Source: Monosiga brevicollis MX1 (taxonomy: Eukaryota; Opisthokonta; Choanoflagellata; Craspedida; Salpingoecidae). From it: 64,000 nucleotides of DNA. Location: the NCBI RefSeq assembly GCF_000002865.3, contig NW_001865060.1:551686-615685 (forward strand), in the 5' to 3' direction. The position numbers were made by a program, and so were the translations under genes. A model generated the notes under the pieces. That model ran no database searches. It saw only the letters and a list, made by a program, of their open reading frames with translations, and was not told the origin of the DNA. Numbering within the stretch: position 1 is the stretch's first letter; every line of letters begins with the position of its first letter. Positions 1 to 11,949 of this stretch are shown one piece after another.

Positions 1-518
1 CGAAGTACGGGCTCCTGGGATGGCGCGCGCCTGGGGCTGCTTTTCAAAGGTAGGCATCGGGAGTGAACAAAAACATGGTGGCACTAGCAGGAGGAAACGA
101 CAGGTTTGCAATGAGAAACTTTTGGCTTCACCAGGCACGCACCTGTGTATCAGCGTTGGCACGAGTGCTAGCAGGCACGGTGGAGGGTGCATGGCCCGCG
201 AGCTGCTCCTAGAGCGGGCAGGGTAGAGTTAAGCAAAGGGTCTTAAAATGGAATACAGTCTTTGGGTCCGTGCAAGATTGTGCATGGGATACGGCCGTGG
301 ACGAACCTCGTCATTGTCCTGCTCTCGAGCCAGTGACTCGTCCAGCACCGATTCAAATTGAGTCTGTGGTCAAGAAAGAAAAAAATAAAAAAATAAAAAA
401 AGCTCATGTCATCAGTCACCAGCATTTTGCGTGAGATGGCGTGTGCATCACCAATCCTAACCTGCAGCGAGGTAAAGGTCGAGTCCAAGCGCGAGCTAAG
501 GTTGTTGAAGAAGGACAT
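1..518 (-). CDS. 5' part of a golgin/TMF-like coiled-coil gene (runs off left edge)
   Basis: Four in-phase exon pieces read leftward: 518-462 (ATG at 518, starts MSFFNNLSSRLDST), 363-307, 208-143 and about 39-1. Each internal junction has GT-AG borders and keeps phase 0. The first 38 residues (short aromatic start, Ser/Leu-rich helix, then FESVLDES) resemble the conserved N-terminus of TMF1 and related golgins (M-S-W/F-F-N, then a helix ending in V-L-D). That resemblance is the only clue to function, so a Golgi tethering role is inference. Residues after 40 are polar and Ala/Thr/Pro-rich, typical of a disordered linker before a coiled coil. The rest of the gene lies outside the window. The 363-307 exon could instead read on to an in-frame stop, giving a roughly 63-residue protein. 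Confidence 0.5.
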
Positions 519-765
519 GATGTGGGGTCGCTTCACATCACCCCCCACTATCCGACCCGGTCGGCCTGATCTGCTCCTGCTCGCCAGCTGGCGATGCCTT
601 CAATCGTTGCATTGAAAAAAAAACAGGCGATGAGTCGATGTGGTCCTGCCAGTCTCCTAAGCGATTCTTTAAACTACTACTGGTCATGGCAGACCCACTT
701 ACGACGCCAAGCAAGCCCTTGATCACACGAACTGATTCGCGCCGCCTCTTCACACCACCACCCTG

Positions 766-796
<31 letters not shown>

Positions 797-925
797 AACG
801 CGACACAGCAGTGAAAAATGCTGACAATACAATAGCGCGTGTTTTGAAAGCCTTGATATGTAAAACTATTCTTCATCGCTTTCGAGCATAGCAACTCAAC
901 ACCTGTTAGCCTTCGGGTTAATAAG

Positions 926-998
926 GGGGATATGGCGCAGTTGGAAGCGCGTTAGACTGAAGATCTAAAGGTCCCGCGTTCGATCCGCGGTGTTCCCA
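926..998 (+). tRNA. tRNA-Phe (GAA), copy 1
   Basis: The 73-nt cloverleaf is complete: a 7-bp acceptor stem closed by A73, D stem GCGC/GCGC, anticodon stem TTAGA/TCTAA with loop CTGAAGA (anticodon GAA, reads TTC/TTT), and T stem CCGCG/CGCGG with loop TTCGATC. The internal A and B boxes for RNA polymerase III are therefore intact. There is no intron and no encoded CCA. T runs about 40-60 bases downstream can serve as Pol III terminators. Confidence 0.95.
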
Positions 999-1337
999 GT
1001 GCTTGGAACAATTTGAGGCACGGCTAGCTCCTCTCATCATTCTTTTTGATTTTTTTTTGCTGTATCTTTTTGCATGCTTTGTACGGTGGTCGATCGTAAG
1101 CCTCGTTTGTCATTTTCGTTTCCTCCTGCTCGACGATCAATTTTTTGTGACCGTACGTTCGCGTGAACGGTAACAACTCGGCGTGTACGTCACACCATGA
1201 AGGAAAACTTCAAGCTGAAGACACAAAAAGTCTGACATCATCGCTATTGGAATTAAACTAAACCATTTATATACATTATTTTCGGTCACGTTGTCGAGCA
1301 TAGCAACTCAACACCTGTTAACCTTCGGGTTAATAAG

Positions 1338-1410
1338 GGGGATATGGCGCAGTTGGAAGCGCGTTAGACTGAAGATCTAAAGGTCCCGCGTTCGATCCGC
1401 GGTGTTCCCA
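1338..1410 (+). tRNA. tRNA-Phe (GAA), copy 2
   Basis: Same 73-nt sequence and fold as the copy at 926-998. It sits in the second unit of the local tandem repeat. An AT-rich TATA-like stretch lies about 65 bases upstream, and a run of eight Ts starts about 40 bases downstream. Confidence 0.95.
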
Positions 1411-1557
1411 GTGCTTGGAACAATTTGAGGCACGGCTAGCTCCTCTTAACTTTTTTTTGCCTTCTGCACTTCATGACCGTGTCGTGGTTTGACAGCAGAA
1501 GACAGGCAATCAAGAGCGAGCACGACAATCTTTCTGATGGTGTCTTAGTGCCACAGT

Positions 1558-1594
<37 letters not shown>

Positions 1595-1778
1595 CAAGAG
1601 CACCTCCAGGACAGCGCCAATCTTCGTCAATGCATGCAACCTGTACTTTTTTTTTCCCACCCCCCTTTGTCAGCAAAATTTCAAACGTAGTAAATGTCAG
1701 CGCCATATATATGTAAATTTATCAGGTTGAAACTTCGAGCATAGCAACTCAACACCTGTTAGCCTTCGGGTTAATATG

Positions 1779-1851
1779 GGGGATATGGCGCAGTTGGAAG
1801 CGCGTTAGACTGAAGATCTAAAGGTCCCGCGTTCGATCCGCGGTGTTCCCA
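1779..1851 (+). tRNA. tRNA-Phe (GAA), copy 3
   Basis: Same mature sequence as the other two copies. The base context just 5' differs slightly (a T replaces an A in the leader). A TATATA-like motif lies about 70 bases upstream and two T tracts follow within 60 bases. Confidence 0.95.
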
Positions 1852-1887
1852 GTGCTTGGAACAATTTGAGGCACGGCTAGCTCCTCT

Positions 1888-2322
1888 TAACATTTTTTTT
1901 GTTTTTTTTTTGCGTTTTTCTTTTCTCGCTTGATGCGTTGAGGTCTGTATTTGTGCCAGCAGGGTGGACGGGTTCGCGACATGGGCGAGTCTTTTGAGTC
2001 GATTGGGATTGTCTGGTTGACCTTCAAGGGCACACACTATCTATCTATCTCGCTCACATTTTCTCTGGTCTATGCCACGTATGAGCGAGCACGCACGAGG
2101 CCTGTAGCAGGTGGCGTTCAACATGCGAGCGACTGCTTTGCAGGACTTGCTGTCGTTGAGGGTAAGGGCAAGGGGCTGGTGGGGCAAGGGGCTGGTGGGG
2201 CAAGGGGCTAGTAAACCTAAGAGCGTCTCTAGCTCTGGTGTCTGGATAATGTCAAACCATGCTTGGCACTGGTGCGGGTATGAACAGTCGGGCTGTGGGG
2301 CGCGCACTTGACGCAGCACGCA
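1888..2322. other. spacer with a small GGGGCAAG-type tandem
   Basis: No exon could be supported here. At about 2165-2215 the motif GGGGCTGGTGGGGCAA is repeated roughly three times. The stretch is the probable 3' flank of the leftward gene that ends at 2323. Confidence 0.6.
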
Positions 2323-3687
2323 TCAACAGGCTTCATTGCCGTTGAGGGAGGCTTCAGTATCCGAAGGCTCATCGCTGCAACTGCTGTGGGCGTCCTTGTG
2401 GTAGTGCGGGTGATGCAGGCGTCGAAACATGGTGGCAAAGTCGGTGAGTTGTGCGAGATCTTCGGTAGCAGCTGGTCCGTTGAGGACTTGCTGCAGGGCG
2501 CGAATGCGCGTGGCGTTCGCCCCTGTAAGCGCACCCACTACCCGGGCCTCGTGGCCCGTGGCGAGTAGTGCCATTACAGTGTGGGTGCGGCCTTTCTTGA
2601 GCCGCGGCTCTGTGCAGTAGCGATAGCTGGCCATGATGTATTCTCCGTGCAAGCTGGTCGGCGTGCTCCGCTTGAGCGTGAGCCCGACGCGAGGCGTGGC
2701 AAAGACCTGGACTTTGGCTCGCTTAGCCTTGCGCTCCGAGTCCTGCGAGCCGTGTTGGCAGCTCACCAACAAGAAGCCGTCATTGGAGCTTGTCACCGCG
2801 GAGGGTGGCGGCTTACGAAAGCGCCAGCCACAGTGGTGTCGGAGGTAAGTGGCAATGTCTGGCTCATCATAATCCCGCAGCAGCCGCTCAACCACAAGGC
2901 ACGGGCCTTCAATGAAGTCTTTGCTGTCTGTCTGCTGCAGGCAGCGAATGATAAAACCGCCCTTGCGCTGGGCCTCAGCGCTGCCAAAGGTCAAGTCGAG
3001 TCCCTACGCCACCCAGAGCATGAGCAGGGCCGAGGCGATGACATGGGGTGGGGAAACCAAAGTTGACACGACGGAGTCACACGTGCTCGGGCGATGTTTT
3101 GAAAAGGGTGTGGATAAAATACCTTGTACGTGCCACCCTTGAACGTATCCTTTTGCCTGAGCAGCCCAGGTCAAGCGCAGATGGCAACAAGGCAGGTTGG
3201 TGAGGGTGCACTGCGGGTGGAAGCAAGGGGGACGAGGACAAAGTATGCCTGGCAATTTGGCGCCAACAAGCAATCGGATGGTGGGCCTGGCTCGTGCTGG
3301 CGGGCAGGGGTCAGATTGAACTTACTTGTGAAAGTACCAGCAACACGCGGTCAATTGGTCAGCTGCACCGTGGACAAAGGGGTCTTCATGATTAGGGCAG
3401 TGCAGGTAGGCCTCGACTTCAATAATGCGGTAGCGGCTGCGAATTGAGATGAAGGATGAGCAACAGGAGCTCGCCAGCAACAATCAAGGGAGGGCAGCGG
3501 GTACGTACGCGCGCTGGGTGACAATTTCACACTCGGTCAGCAAGCAGGTGGCTAGTTTGGTGAGCAAGGGTTCAAACTGCTCGCGTGATGTGGCAGCTTG
3601 CAACTCGGGCTCGCAAGCTGCCAGCAACTGTTGGAACGCAGACATTTCCAGGCCACCTCGGGCTTGACTGAGCGTTTCTCGAAGCAT
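2323..3687 (-). CDS. conserved protein, 3-methyladenine DNA glycosylase-like family
   Basis: Four exons keep phase and total 1005 nt (334 residues): 3687-3509, 3436-3326, 3156-3123 (a 34-nt micro-exon) and 3003-2323. Exon 2 encodes YRIIEVEAYLHCPNHEDPF, followed by HGAADQ and a WYFH motif. The spliced 3/4 junction gives KGLDLTFG, then GGFIIR and EGPCLVVERLL. This order belongs to a conserved family found in bacteria and eukaryotes. The R-I-x-E-(V/T)-E-A-Y motif also resembles the active-site region of AAG/MPG-type alkyladenine glycosylases. Base-excision repair is therefore a guess from family likeness and not shown. The N-terminal 60 residues are helical and unique. A later start at 3645 is possible. 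Confidence 0.7.
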
Positions 3688-6150
3688 CCGAATTGTTCTC
3701 GATGGGCAACAGGGGATAGAGGGCGCCAAGTAACAAGCTGGTGTCAGAGATGGACAAGGGGGGGAGGGAGGGGGGGGTAGCTGTGAGCCAAAGCGAAGAT
3801 GTCCTGGCCATGTGTTGAGAGGAAAAAAAAATGAAAGGTGGAGCCTCGGGTTTTAAAACTCCCAAGCATCATCCACGAGCACGGAAGTACCGAGTGTGGG
3901 CAAGTGTGGTGTGGGTGTGCCCATGGGCTGATTGGCGATGGCGCGTCCCACTAGCCCAGGGTATACATATTGACGTGTCAATGGAAAGCAAAGCCGGTCG
4001 ATTCACCTCGTAGTTGGGACGGGGGATGGCACTCAGCAGTCAAGTAGTTGATGCGCAAAAATAAAAGGGGCAATCGGCGATGGCGCAAGCTAAGCAAAAT
4101 GATCTTGGTAGGTAGAAGAAGGGGGTGGGATAGTGGGAGTAGGACGACCGTCCACTGCAGTGTGTAGGGATGAGCGATGCAGGCGATGTCCCGCGACGCG
4201 GTGGCTGTGTGCTCCGATGGTTTTCAGCTCTGCGTCAGTGGAGCGTGTGCTGTTGACATTGGACAATTGTTGCACCAATTGGTTTCTGGTCTTTGATCGA
4301 TGAGGCGCGGAGGGAGGCAGAGGATGTGCAGAGGGAGGAGGCAGAGGATGTGCAGAGGGAGGAGGCAGAGGGAGAAGAGGGGAGGCGAGACGGAGACGCT
4401 AGAGCGGGAGAGAGGGATAGAGGGAGAGAGGGATAGAGGGAGAGAGGCTGGAGAGGCTGGAGAGGCTGGAGAGTAAGAGGGAGGTCGGCAAGAGGGAGCG
4501 CCACCCACACGGTTCCTACCCCACGAGCGGGTGGATGTCAAGGGGTCGCGCGTGTGTGGTTGATGTGTGCTTGAGTCTCACAGGAGGGACGGGCATATTG
4601 CGATTGCAGTAGGGGCGGCAGATGCGGTTGCGGTGTTGCAGGGGAAGCTGGTCCATCAAGGAGCGCGCGCGATGTCGCCTGAACGACCAGGCAGCTCGTC
4701 GTGCACGTGTGGTGTAAATGAGCTTGATGTGTGACGTCAATATAGGGGTATAGCTGGTGCGATAACGTTCATGTGTGAGCTGTGCACCGTGTGTGTGTGT
4801 GGGGATGACATCACGAGGACGGTTTTTTTTTGTACTTTTTTTTCCTTTGTTTCTTGATTCTGTATCGCGATTGCGATGTCGGCGATGGCTCGACGAGGCA
4901 GTCCGGGTCGGGGCCGAGGGGGGCACACCGGGAGGGGTGGGAAGGGCAACCGGGTGGGCGAGGAAGCGTGAACAAAAGGGGGACCACGGGGGTGAATAGG
5001 ATCCCAAGGGACTGAAAAGCGCGATCGACCACTGCAGAGATTGAGCACGGTGATATCAAAGGCCCGCAACCAGCATGTGGTGCGCGGCAGAGAATGTACC
5101 GGCACGCGATAGATGCTTCAGAGAAGCAAGCATTTAACGAAAAATGCCATCAAGGGAAATACAGCTTAAATCAGAGATGGTGCAATGGGTGGTAAACAAT
5201 CGAGAGGCTGTAATTTGCGTGCGCTCGGTGTTTGGAGTGGAATTGCGCATGGCATGGTTTTGTCCTGTTCTCTGTTTCTATGGGAGAGCGAGTAACGGAC
5301 GGGAAGCGTCTTCAAGCCAACTGCCCCCGCTCCTAAAGCCATTTGAAACGCCGCTCGCATCAATACATCGGCAGTTGTAATTGTTGAGACTTTGTTGGCT
5401 GAAGACATGGTTGCAAATCAAACATCATCATCATCATCATCGCAGCGCCACCCTTGAGGTTTGGGTGATGAACTTTTGAATGACTGTCCTTGCATGAAAT
5501 ACGCCTTGCATGATTGCAGCACTCGGAGCAAGTTCCTTCCTCCAGTAGGATTCATTCGGAGGTACTCTGGTGCATGGGAGTTAGGAAATGGCAAAAACGG
5601 AGCGAAAGCTGGCAAGTGGCAAGGAGGACAGGGAGAGGAGCTTTTCTGAATCCAAAGTTTGGCTTTATCCAGCCAGGTTGATGTTCATATCTCAATTAAA
5701 AACCCCCGAAAGGAAGAAAGTCGTCGCTGAGAGGTCCAGAAAAGCGGCAAAGATGGGACAAGGCAACCGAAAGCAAGCAAGAAAAAAACAAAACAAAAAC
5801 TATAAAGTGCGCACGTTCACAAACAGCCATTCTCTTTGCAGCAAGCAGCAATTGCTGCCCGCATTGACAGTGCCCAGCGCACGAGGTAAAGGACCATGGC
5901 TATTCGGCCGACACCCAGAGCGAGTCCCGAGCTTGCCAAGCCGCTGACCACTGGTCAACCATTCAACCCCACCCAGCTTTTCAAAGATTAAGTCACCATC
6001 AATAGAAAGAAAGTAAAAGAAACTCCGACGCAGGCTAGACAGAGCACCCCATACAAGCAACAAACATGAACAAAACCAAAAGATACACATCCGCTCACAT
6101 ATCGGGGTAACTTGCAATCCAGCTCGCATTAGGTCCAAAGCATTAGCTAT
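3688..6150. other. gene-poor low-complexity spacer
   Basis: I found no exon set with consistent splice sites or family likeness. The stretch holds a purine-rich tandem at about 4315-4475 (units like AGAGGGATAGAGGG and GGAGGCAGAGGATGTGC). Open frames on the minus strand there are Pro/Ser/Leu repeats. A short ATC triplet run lies near 5424-5440. The last few hundred bases are the likely 3' UTR of the leftward SH3 gene. Confidence 0.5.
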
Positions 6151-9100
6151 CTAACTCCGCTTGCTGCGGAAGCCGAACAAACCCTTGCGCTTGGACTCCT
6201 TTCCATTGGTCGCCGCGCTTGCTGGCTCTTCGTCCTTGGCCTCAACCAGCGCCTGCGCCTCGGCCTCAATACCCATGTCCAGAGCCTGCACAAAGTTGCT
6301 CGGAACCAAGCCCTTTTTCTTGCTCGCAGTGTGCTCGCACATAATGAAACCATCCTCATCCATCGGGCTCAATACACGCAACACATCCAGCGCATGGAAG
6401 GCCAGCTCCGTTTCCTGCGCAGCAGACACAACCAGCAGAATCAGTTTTCGTGCAAACCAAGAAGGGCCCGCCAAGGCCAAGAGAACAAAAGACTTGTGCG
6501 ATTAGAGTGTCTCAAACGCGGAGCGAAGCCAAGTACGTACCGTGTCATCATTGGGCGACAGCTCGCTGGGGTTATAGTCGTACATGGCGCTGACCATATC
6601 ACCAGGCAAAAAGTCACCCTCGTCCTCCATCTCGGAACGTCCATCTGACATGGCATCACCATCTACGCCACCGCTGGCGGCATCATCCACGGGCTCCACA
6701 TAGTTTGATGGAATCAACCCAGCTTGTCCTGACAAGGACTCGGCTTGGAAAAACCCGTCTTCACCAACATCGCCAATGACAATGACTTCTTGGCCTTGAA
6801 CCAGCGTCAGTTCCTCACCAAAATCATCATTGGGCGAGTCTTGTTCTGGGTTATAATCATACAACACAAGGAAGCGACGACGCTCATTGCTCTCTGGGTG
6901 GGAAATGATGCGAGTCTCGCTTTCCGGCGTGGGCTCTTGACCCTGCTCCTGGCCCTGGTCGGAGTCTGCAACGGCAGGGGCCGTCACGACAAACGGAGCG
7001 GGTAGACTGGCCTTTTCGTCATCAAATCCAACCGAGGTCAGCATGACGGTAAACTCCATGTTGGGATCTCGCTCAATCGTGTAGGAGGTCGCCCCGGCAG
7101 GGTCTAAGATATCTGCCTCCAACTTGCCGTCAACATACAACTCGATCCGGTCCACAAGTCCCACGTTCTAGAGTCAGGTGCGAGACCGGAGGAAAAGCAA
7201 AACAAAAAAAGCAAAAACATTAATCTGGTAGGACTTCGTCACAACAAGACAGAAACAAACACTCCCCACTGACTGAAAAACAGAGAAGCGAGAGTTGGCT
7301 GAGCCTTGGCCAACAGTTTCATCAACATGCATCCTCACCTCGGGACAGGTCCAGGCCACTGTAACAGATGATGTACCAACTTCTGCAACGTGGACAGCAG
7401 TCGGCGGGCTCAGGGGGCCACCAGCTTCCACCACACCACTGCCCAACAGCATGCGCGCAGACTTCTCGCTGATACGTTCCATGAAATTGCTCGGCATATA
7501 ACCGCGCTGGCCCTTGGAGTTCTCTCCAAATGCAAAGCCGTCGTCATCAACGCTAAAGACCTTGACCACTTCGCCCGCGGTGATGGGAATCTCGTCAGTG
7601 GGGTCATCGTTGGGCGATGCATCAGGCCCATAGTCGTACAGTACCTGCCAGTACGTGACACGCTGTTCATTCAGGTTGATAGGATCAGCCGTGGATGACA
7701 CAGGTTCATCACTGGTGCCGGCATCGGCAACCTGAGTTTCGCTTACGCTACCAGGCACACGATGGCCTGCCTGACGGGCAGCATCAACTTCGGCAGGGTT
7801 CATTGGTTGCAAGAAATTGGAAGGAATAACCCCCTGGCGACCCTGGCTGTCCATACCCGTGGCATAACCGTCTTCATCGATCGCAAAGACTTGGACGATG
7901 TCACCCTTTCGGAGAGGTAGCTCGTCGCTCACGTCATCATTGGGTGACATCTCCTGTGGGTCATAATCGTACAACACTTGGAAATAATCACCCTCGCTTT
8001 CTTCCGTCGTCGCCCCTGCCTCGGGCTCCTCTACCTGCTCGGGCTCCTCGACCTGCTCGGGCTCCTCGACCTGCTTGGGTTCCTCGACCTGCTCGGGCTC
8101 TTTGACCTGCTCGGGCTCCTCGACCTGCTCGGGCTCTGCGACATGCTCAGGTTCTTCGTGTTCGGCTTGCTCAACATATTCGGGCCCCTCGGCTTGCTTG
8201 TGTTCGTCAGTTGATACAGGCTCCAAAAAGTTGGATGGCATAGAACCACGCTCACCACGAGCATTTTCGCCATGCGCAAAACCATCTCCGTCAACGTAAA
8301 AAACCTTGACTTCCTCGCCCTCGCGCAAGGTAAGTTCGTCCGAGACATCGTCGTTCGGAGACATCTCCGTAGGAATATAGTCATACAGGACACGATACAC
8401 CCGAGCATCAGCATCAGCAGCTTGAGGCACCACACTGTCAGTGGCGGTATCCTCAAGGGCTTCGAGAAAGTTTGAAGGCATGTGACCACGGCGACCAGTC
8501 GCATTCTCGCCAAATGCAAAGCCGTCGTCGTCCACGTAAAAGACTTTGACTTCCTCACCCTCGCGGAGCGGTAGTTCCTCATCTACGTCATCATTGGGCG
8601 ACATGGTCTCTGGATCGTAATCATACAGCGCTCGGTGCAAGACAAAGTCGTTCTCATCCAAGCCAACAGCCTCGGCCTCGGCCTTCTCTTGGCCCTCAGC
8701 CACTTTCTCAGCAATTGCACCATCAGTAGCGGTATCCTCAAGGGCTTCGAGAAAGTTTGAGGGCATGTGGCCACGACGACCAGTCGCATTCTCGCCAAAC
8801 GCAAAGCCGTCGTCGTCCACATAAAAGACCTTGACTTCCTCACCTTCGCGGAGAGGCAGTTCCTCCTCTACATCATCATTGGGCGACATGGTCTCTGGAT
8901 CGTAATCATACAGCGCTCGGTGCAAGACAAAGTCGTTCTCATCCAAGCCAAGAGCTTCAGCCTCGGTCTCGGCCTTGCGAGCGGCCTCGGCTTCCTCTTC
9001 GGCCTTGCGAGCGGCCTCGGCCTCGGCTTCCTCCTGGGCCTTGCGAGCGGCCTCAGCTTCGGCTTCCTCTTCGGCCTTGCGAGCGGCCTCGGCCTCGGCT

Positions 9101-11917
9101 TCCTCTTCGGCCTTGCGAGCGGCCTCGGCCTCGGCTTCCTCTTCGGCCTTGCGAGCGGCCTCGGCTTCGGCTTCCTCTTCAGCCTTGCGAGCGGCCTCGG
9201 CCTCGGCTTCCTCTTCGGCCTTGCGAGCGGCCTTGCGAGCGGCCTCGGCTTTCTCCTGGGCCTTGCGAGCTTCAGCGTCTTGTTTCGCTTGTTGCCGCTT
9301 CACCTTGCGTTCCTGAGCCGCTGCCACAGCATGCGAGGCAGCCGGCTGAGACGACGTGCTTTCCTCCACTGTCGGCGGAGGCGCAGTGGCAGATTCGAAG
9401 GTGCTTTCGTTTTGGGACGAGGGTTGTTGAGACTGCGCATCCTCAAGTTGAGCCTGCAAACGGGCAAGCTGATCACGAAGGTCATCATTCTCCTCTGCCA
9501 GGGCTGAGTTGGTGAGCTGCAAGGCTGAGGCTTGGTCTTGGAGCGCAGCTTGGTCATCAGCGCCATGCCGCGCCTTCTTCAGATCAGTCAAAGCAGCGCG
9601 TAGCTTCTCCTGCGTCTGTTCCAGCTCAGCCTGATTGGCCGTGAGCTGTGCCTGCAAATCGCTTGCAGCTTGATTGAGACTTGTCTCTTTAGCCTTCAAG
9701 CTTTCCATGAGAGCTGCCTGGGCCTGCAGCTGCTCTTGCAGGGCACTTTCACTCTTGGCAGCACCCGATTGCATCTGTTTTCGCTGCTTCTCAGCATCCT
9801 TGTATTGCTGCTCCAACGCCTTGACCTGCGCAGTAAGCGCTCTGTTATCAGCAGTCAGCTTCTCTGCCTTTGGCCCGAGCACATCGGCCTTTTTCTCAGC
9901 AGCAGCCAGGTCCCTCTTGAGCTGAGCGTTTTCCTTATTCAATGCGGCATTGCGCGACGCCAGCTCCTTTTTAGCGCGTTCTTGGCTGCTCAAGTCGGCC
10001 TCCAGTTTGGCCTGTTTCTTTTCTGCAGCCTTGGCTTGCTTGTCACCAGCGGCAGGGCTGGCCGGCACTTGCTTACGCAGCTCGTCCAGCTGTGCTTTGA
10101 GGCCATTGACCTGTTGCACAAGCTCCTTATTTCTGGCCTTGAGAGCCTGGGGGGTCTCACGCGGACTGGCGGTGGCAGCATGTGGCTCCCTAGCCTTGGA
10201 GCGAGGAGTACGAGGGCTTGCGCTAGCAGCAGCGCCAGAAGTCGAGCTGGGTTGTTTCACAGCACGGGCCAACTCTTGCTGGAGGCGAAGTTGTTCGGCA
10301 CTGTGTTGCTTCACTTGTGCTTTGAGACGGCGATTCTCTGCGCGCACCTTCTCCTTATCCTCCTTGAGCTGCTGCACCTGCTGTTGCAAGGGCTGGCCGG
10401 CAGCATCTGAGCCTTTGCGTTCCAGAGCGGCTACACGTCCGCGCAACTTGCGACGATCAGCTTCCAGCTTGGCCTGCGCTTCTTGAGCGGCCTGCAGCTG
10501 TGCAGCTTGTTCCTTGAGGCGGGCAGTGAGACGAGCCACTTCACCACGCGGAGCTGCAGAATCACCGGCGGCAGCTGACGAGGGCCGCTGCTGTTTGGCC
10601 CGGAGACCCCGGACCGAGGCCTCTGCCTTGTCGGCCACAGCCCTGACACGAGCAAGCTCGGTCTCGAGAGTACTGATACGGGCCTTGTGTTTGGCATTGG
10701 CCATTTGAGCATCTCGGGTGGAGGCCTTTTCACGCTTTAATGCGCCTTGTGCTAATTTGAGGCGACGGTCAAGCTCACTGACACGTGGGTCCGTACTTGA
10801 GGCCTCTGCTGCTACATTGGCCTCGGCCAGACGGGCTTCAAGCGCATAGATCTTGTCCTTGAGTTCTTCGATCTCATTCTTTTGCGCGTTGGTACGGGAT
10901 TGCAGTCGGCGTACGGCGGGTGAGCTGGCATCACCATTGATCGACTCCTCGGGTGCACCACCGGAGAAAGCGGGATCATAAGTTCCTATGCCCTTGATGG
11001 GTTTGCGAGGAGCACGGCGCTCTAGACTCTTGGCTGCCTTGAAGCGCTTGTTTTCAGCGTCGAGCTCAGCTTTGTCAGCACTGACAATGTCAAATTGGCG
11101 CTTCTGGCGGCTCAGCTCCTCGGTAAGGCGCTGGATCTCGCGATCTTTGCTGCGCAGCTCTGCACTTTCCTGCTTCAGGGAGACGTTGTTGGCACGCTGC
11201 ATTCGGTTAAAGCTTTCGTCGTGATCGCGAGCCAGGTGGCGAATTTGCTCAGCCTTGTCTGAGTTGGCTTCAGCCATTTGCTCATACAAATGTTGGTACT
11301 AGCAAGATGGGTCCGCAAAGACGCAGGAATAAGAGAGATGGGGAGAAAAATGAAACAGGGAAGATGAATCCGGGCCAGCAAGAGTTGGTGATGGCCCTAA
11401 CCTTGTGAGCTTTTTGCTCGGCCTCATAGAGCTTGGCTTCCAAGTGTTGCAGTTCAGCCATGGTCTTGCCCTCTACCTCCTACGTGGTGAGCAAAGAGCA
11501 CGGGAGAAAGGGTGAGGTCAGCTGTAGAACGGTAGGGCGAGCAAAGCGTTTCGGGGTTCCGAGCTGGGGTTGGGAGATTGGGCAACGTCGGTCGTACCAA
11601 GGTGGTCTCGGCTTTGACTTCGGAGCGAAGAAAGTTTTCATGTTCAAGTTGCTCTTGGTGGAGCTGCTTGCGATGAGACAGAAACTCTTCATCGCGTTGG
11701 CGAGCATAAGAATCGTGCGCACGCTGTTGTTCACGAAGCAGCTGCTCTTTGAGACGTTGAATTTCGCGAGCTTGCGATTCGAGCATCTTCTGGCGTTGAA
11801 CGTCTAGTTCAGAGTTTTTCTCAGACTATGACGACAGGGGGTTCCTCGTGAGCATTGGCTGCCCAAATTCTGGGAAGAGGGTGTCGGATAACAAACAAGC
11901 TAAGCCAGTGTTGCGAC

Positions 11918-11949
<32 letters not shown>

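Larger units (their letters stand above)
882..1887 (+). repeat. three-copy tandem repeat carrying tRNA-Phe
   Basis: A conserved block of about 153 bp (882-1034, 1294-1446, 1735-1887) contains the tRNA plus about 44 bases of 5' leader and about 36 bases of 3' flank. The 5' leader starts TCGAGCATAGCAACTCAAC and the 3' flank ends GCTAGCTCCTCT. The spacers between blocks are unrelated and rich in T runs, including a 35-base poly-T near 1560-1594. Conservation beyond the mature tRNA points to recent duplication or gene conversion. Confidence 0.9.

Noticed and set aside
4224-5105. Minus-strand Pro/Ser/Arg-rich frames
   Set aside because: They coincide with purine-rich tandem text, have no consistent splice sites and no family likeness.
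8767-10486. Long plus-strand frames rich in Ala/Ser/Gly/Leu
   Set aside because: They are antisense shadows of the coiled coil and the AEEEAEAEA repeats of the minus-strand scaffold gene.
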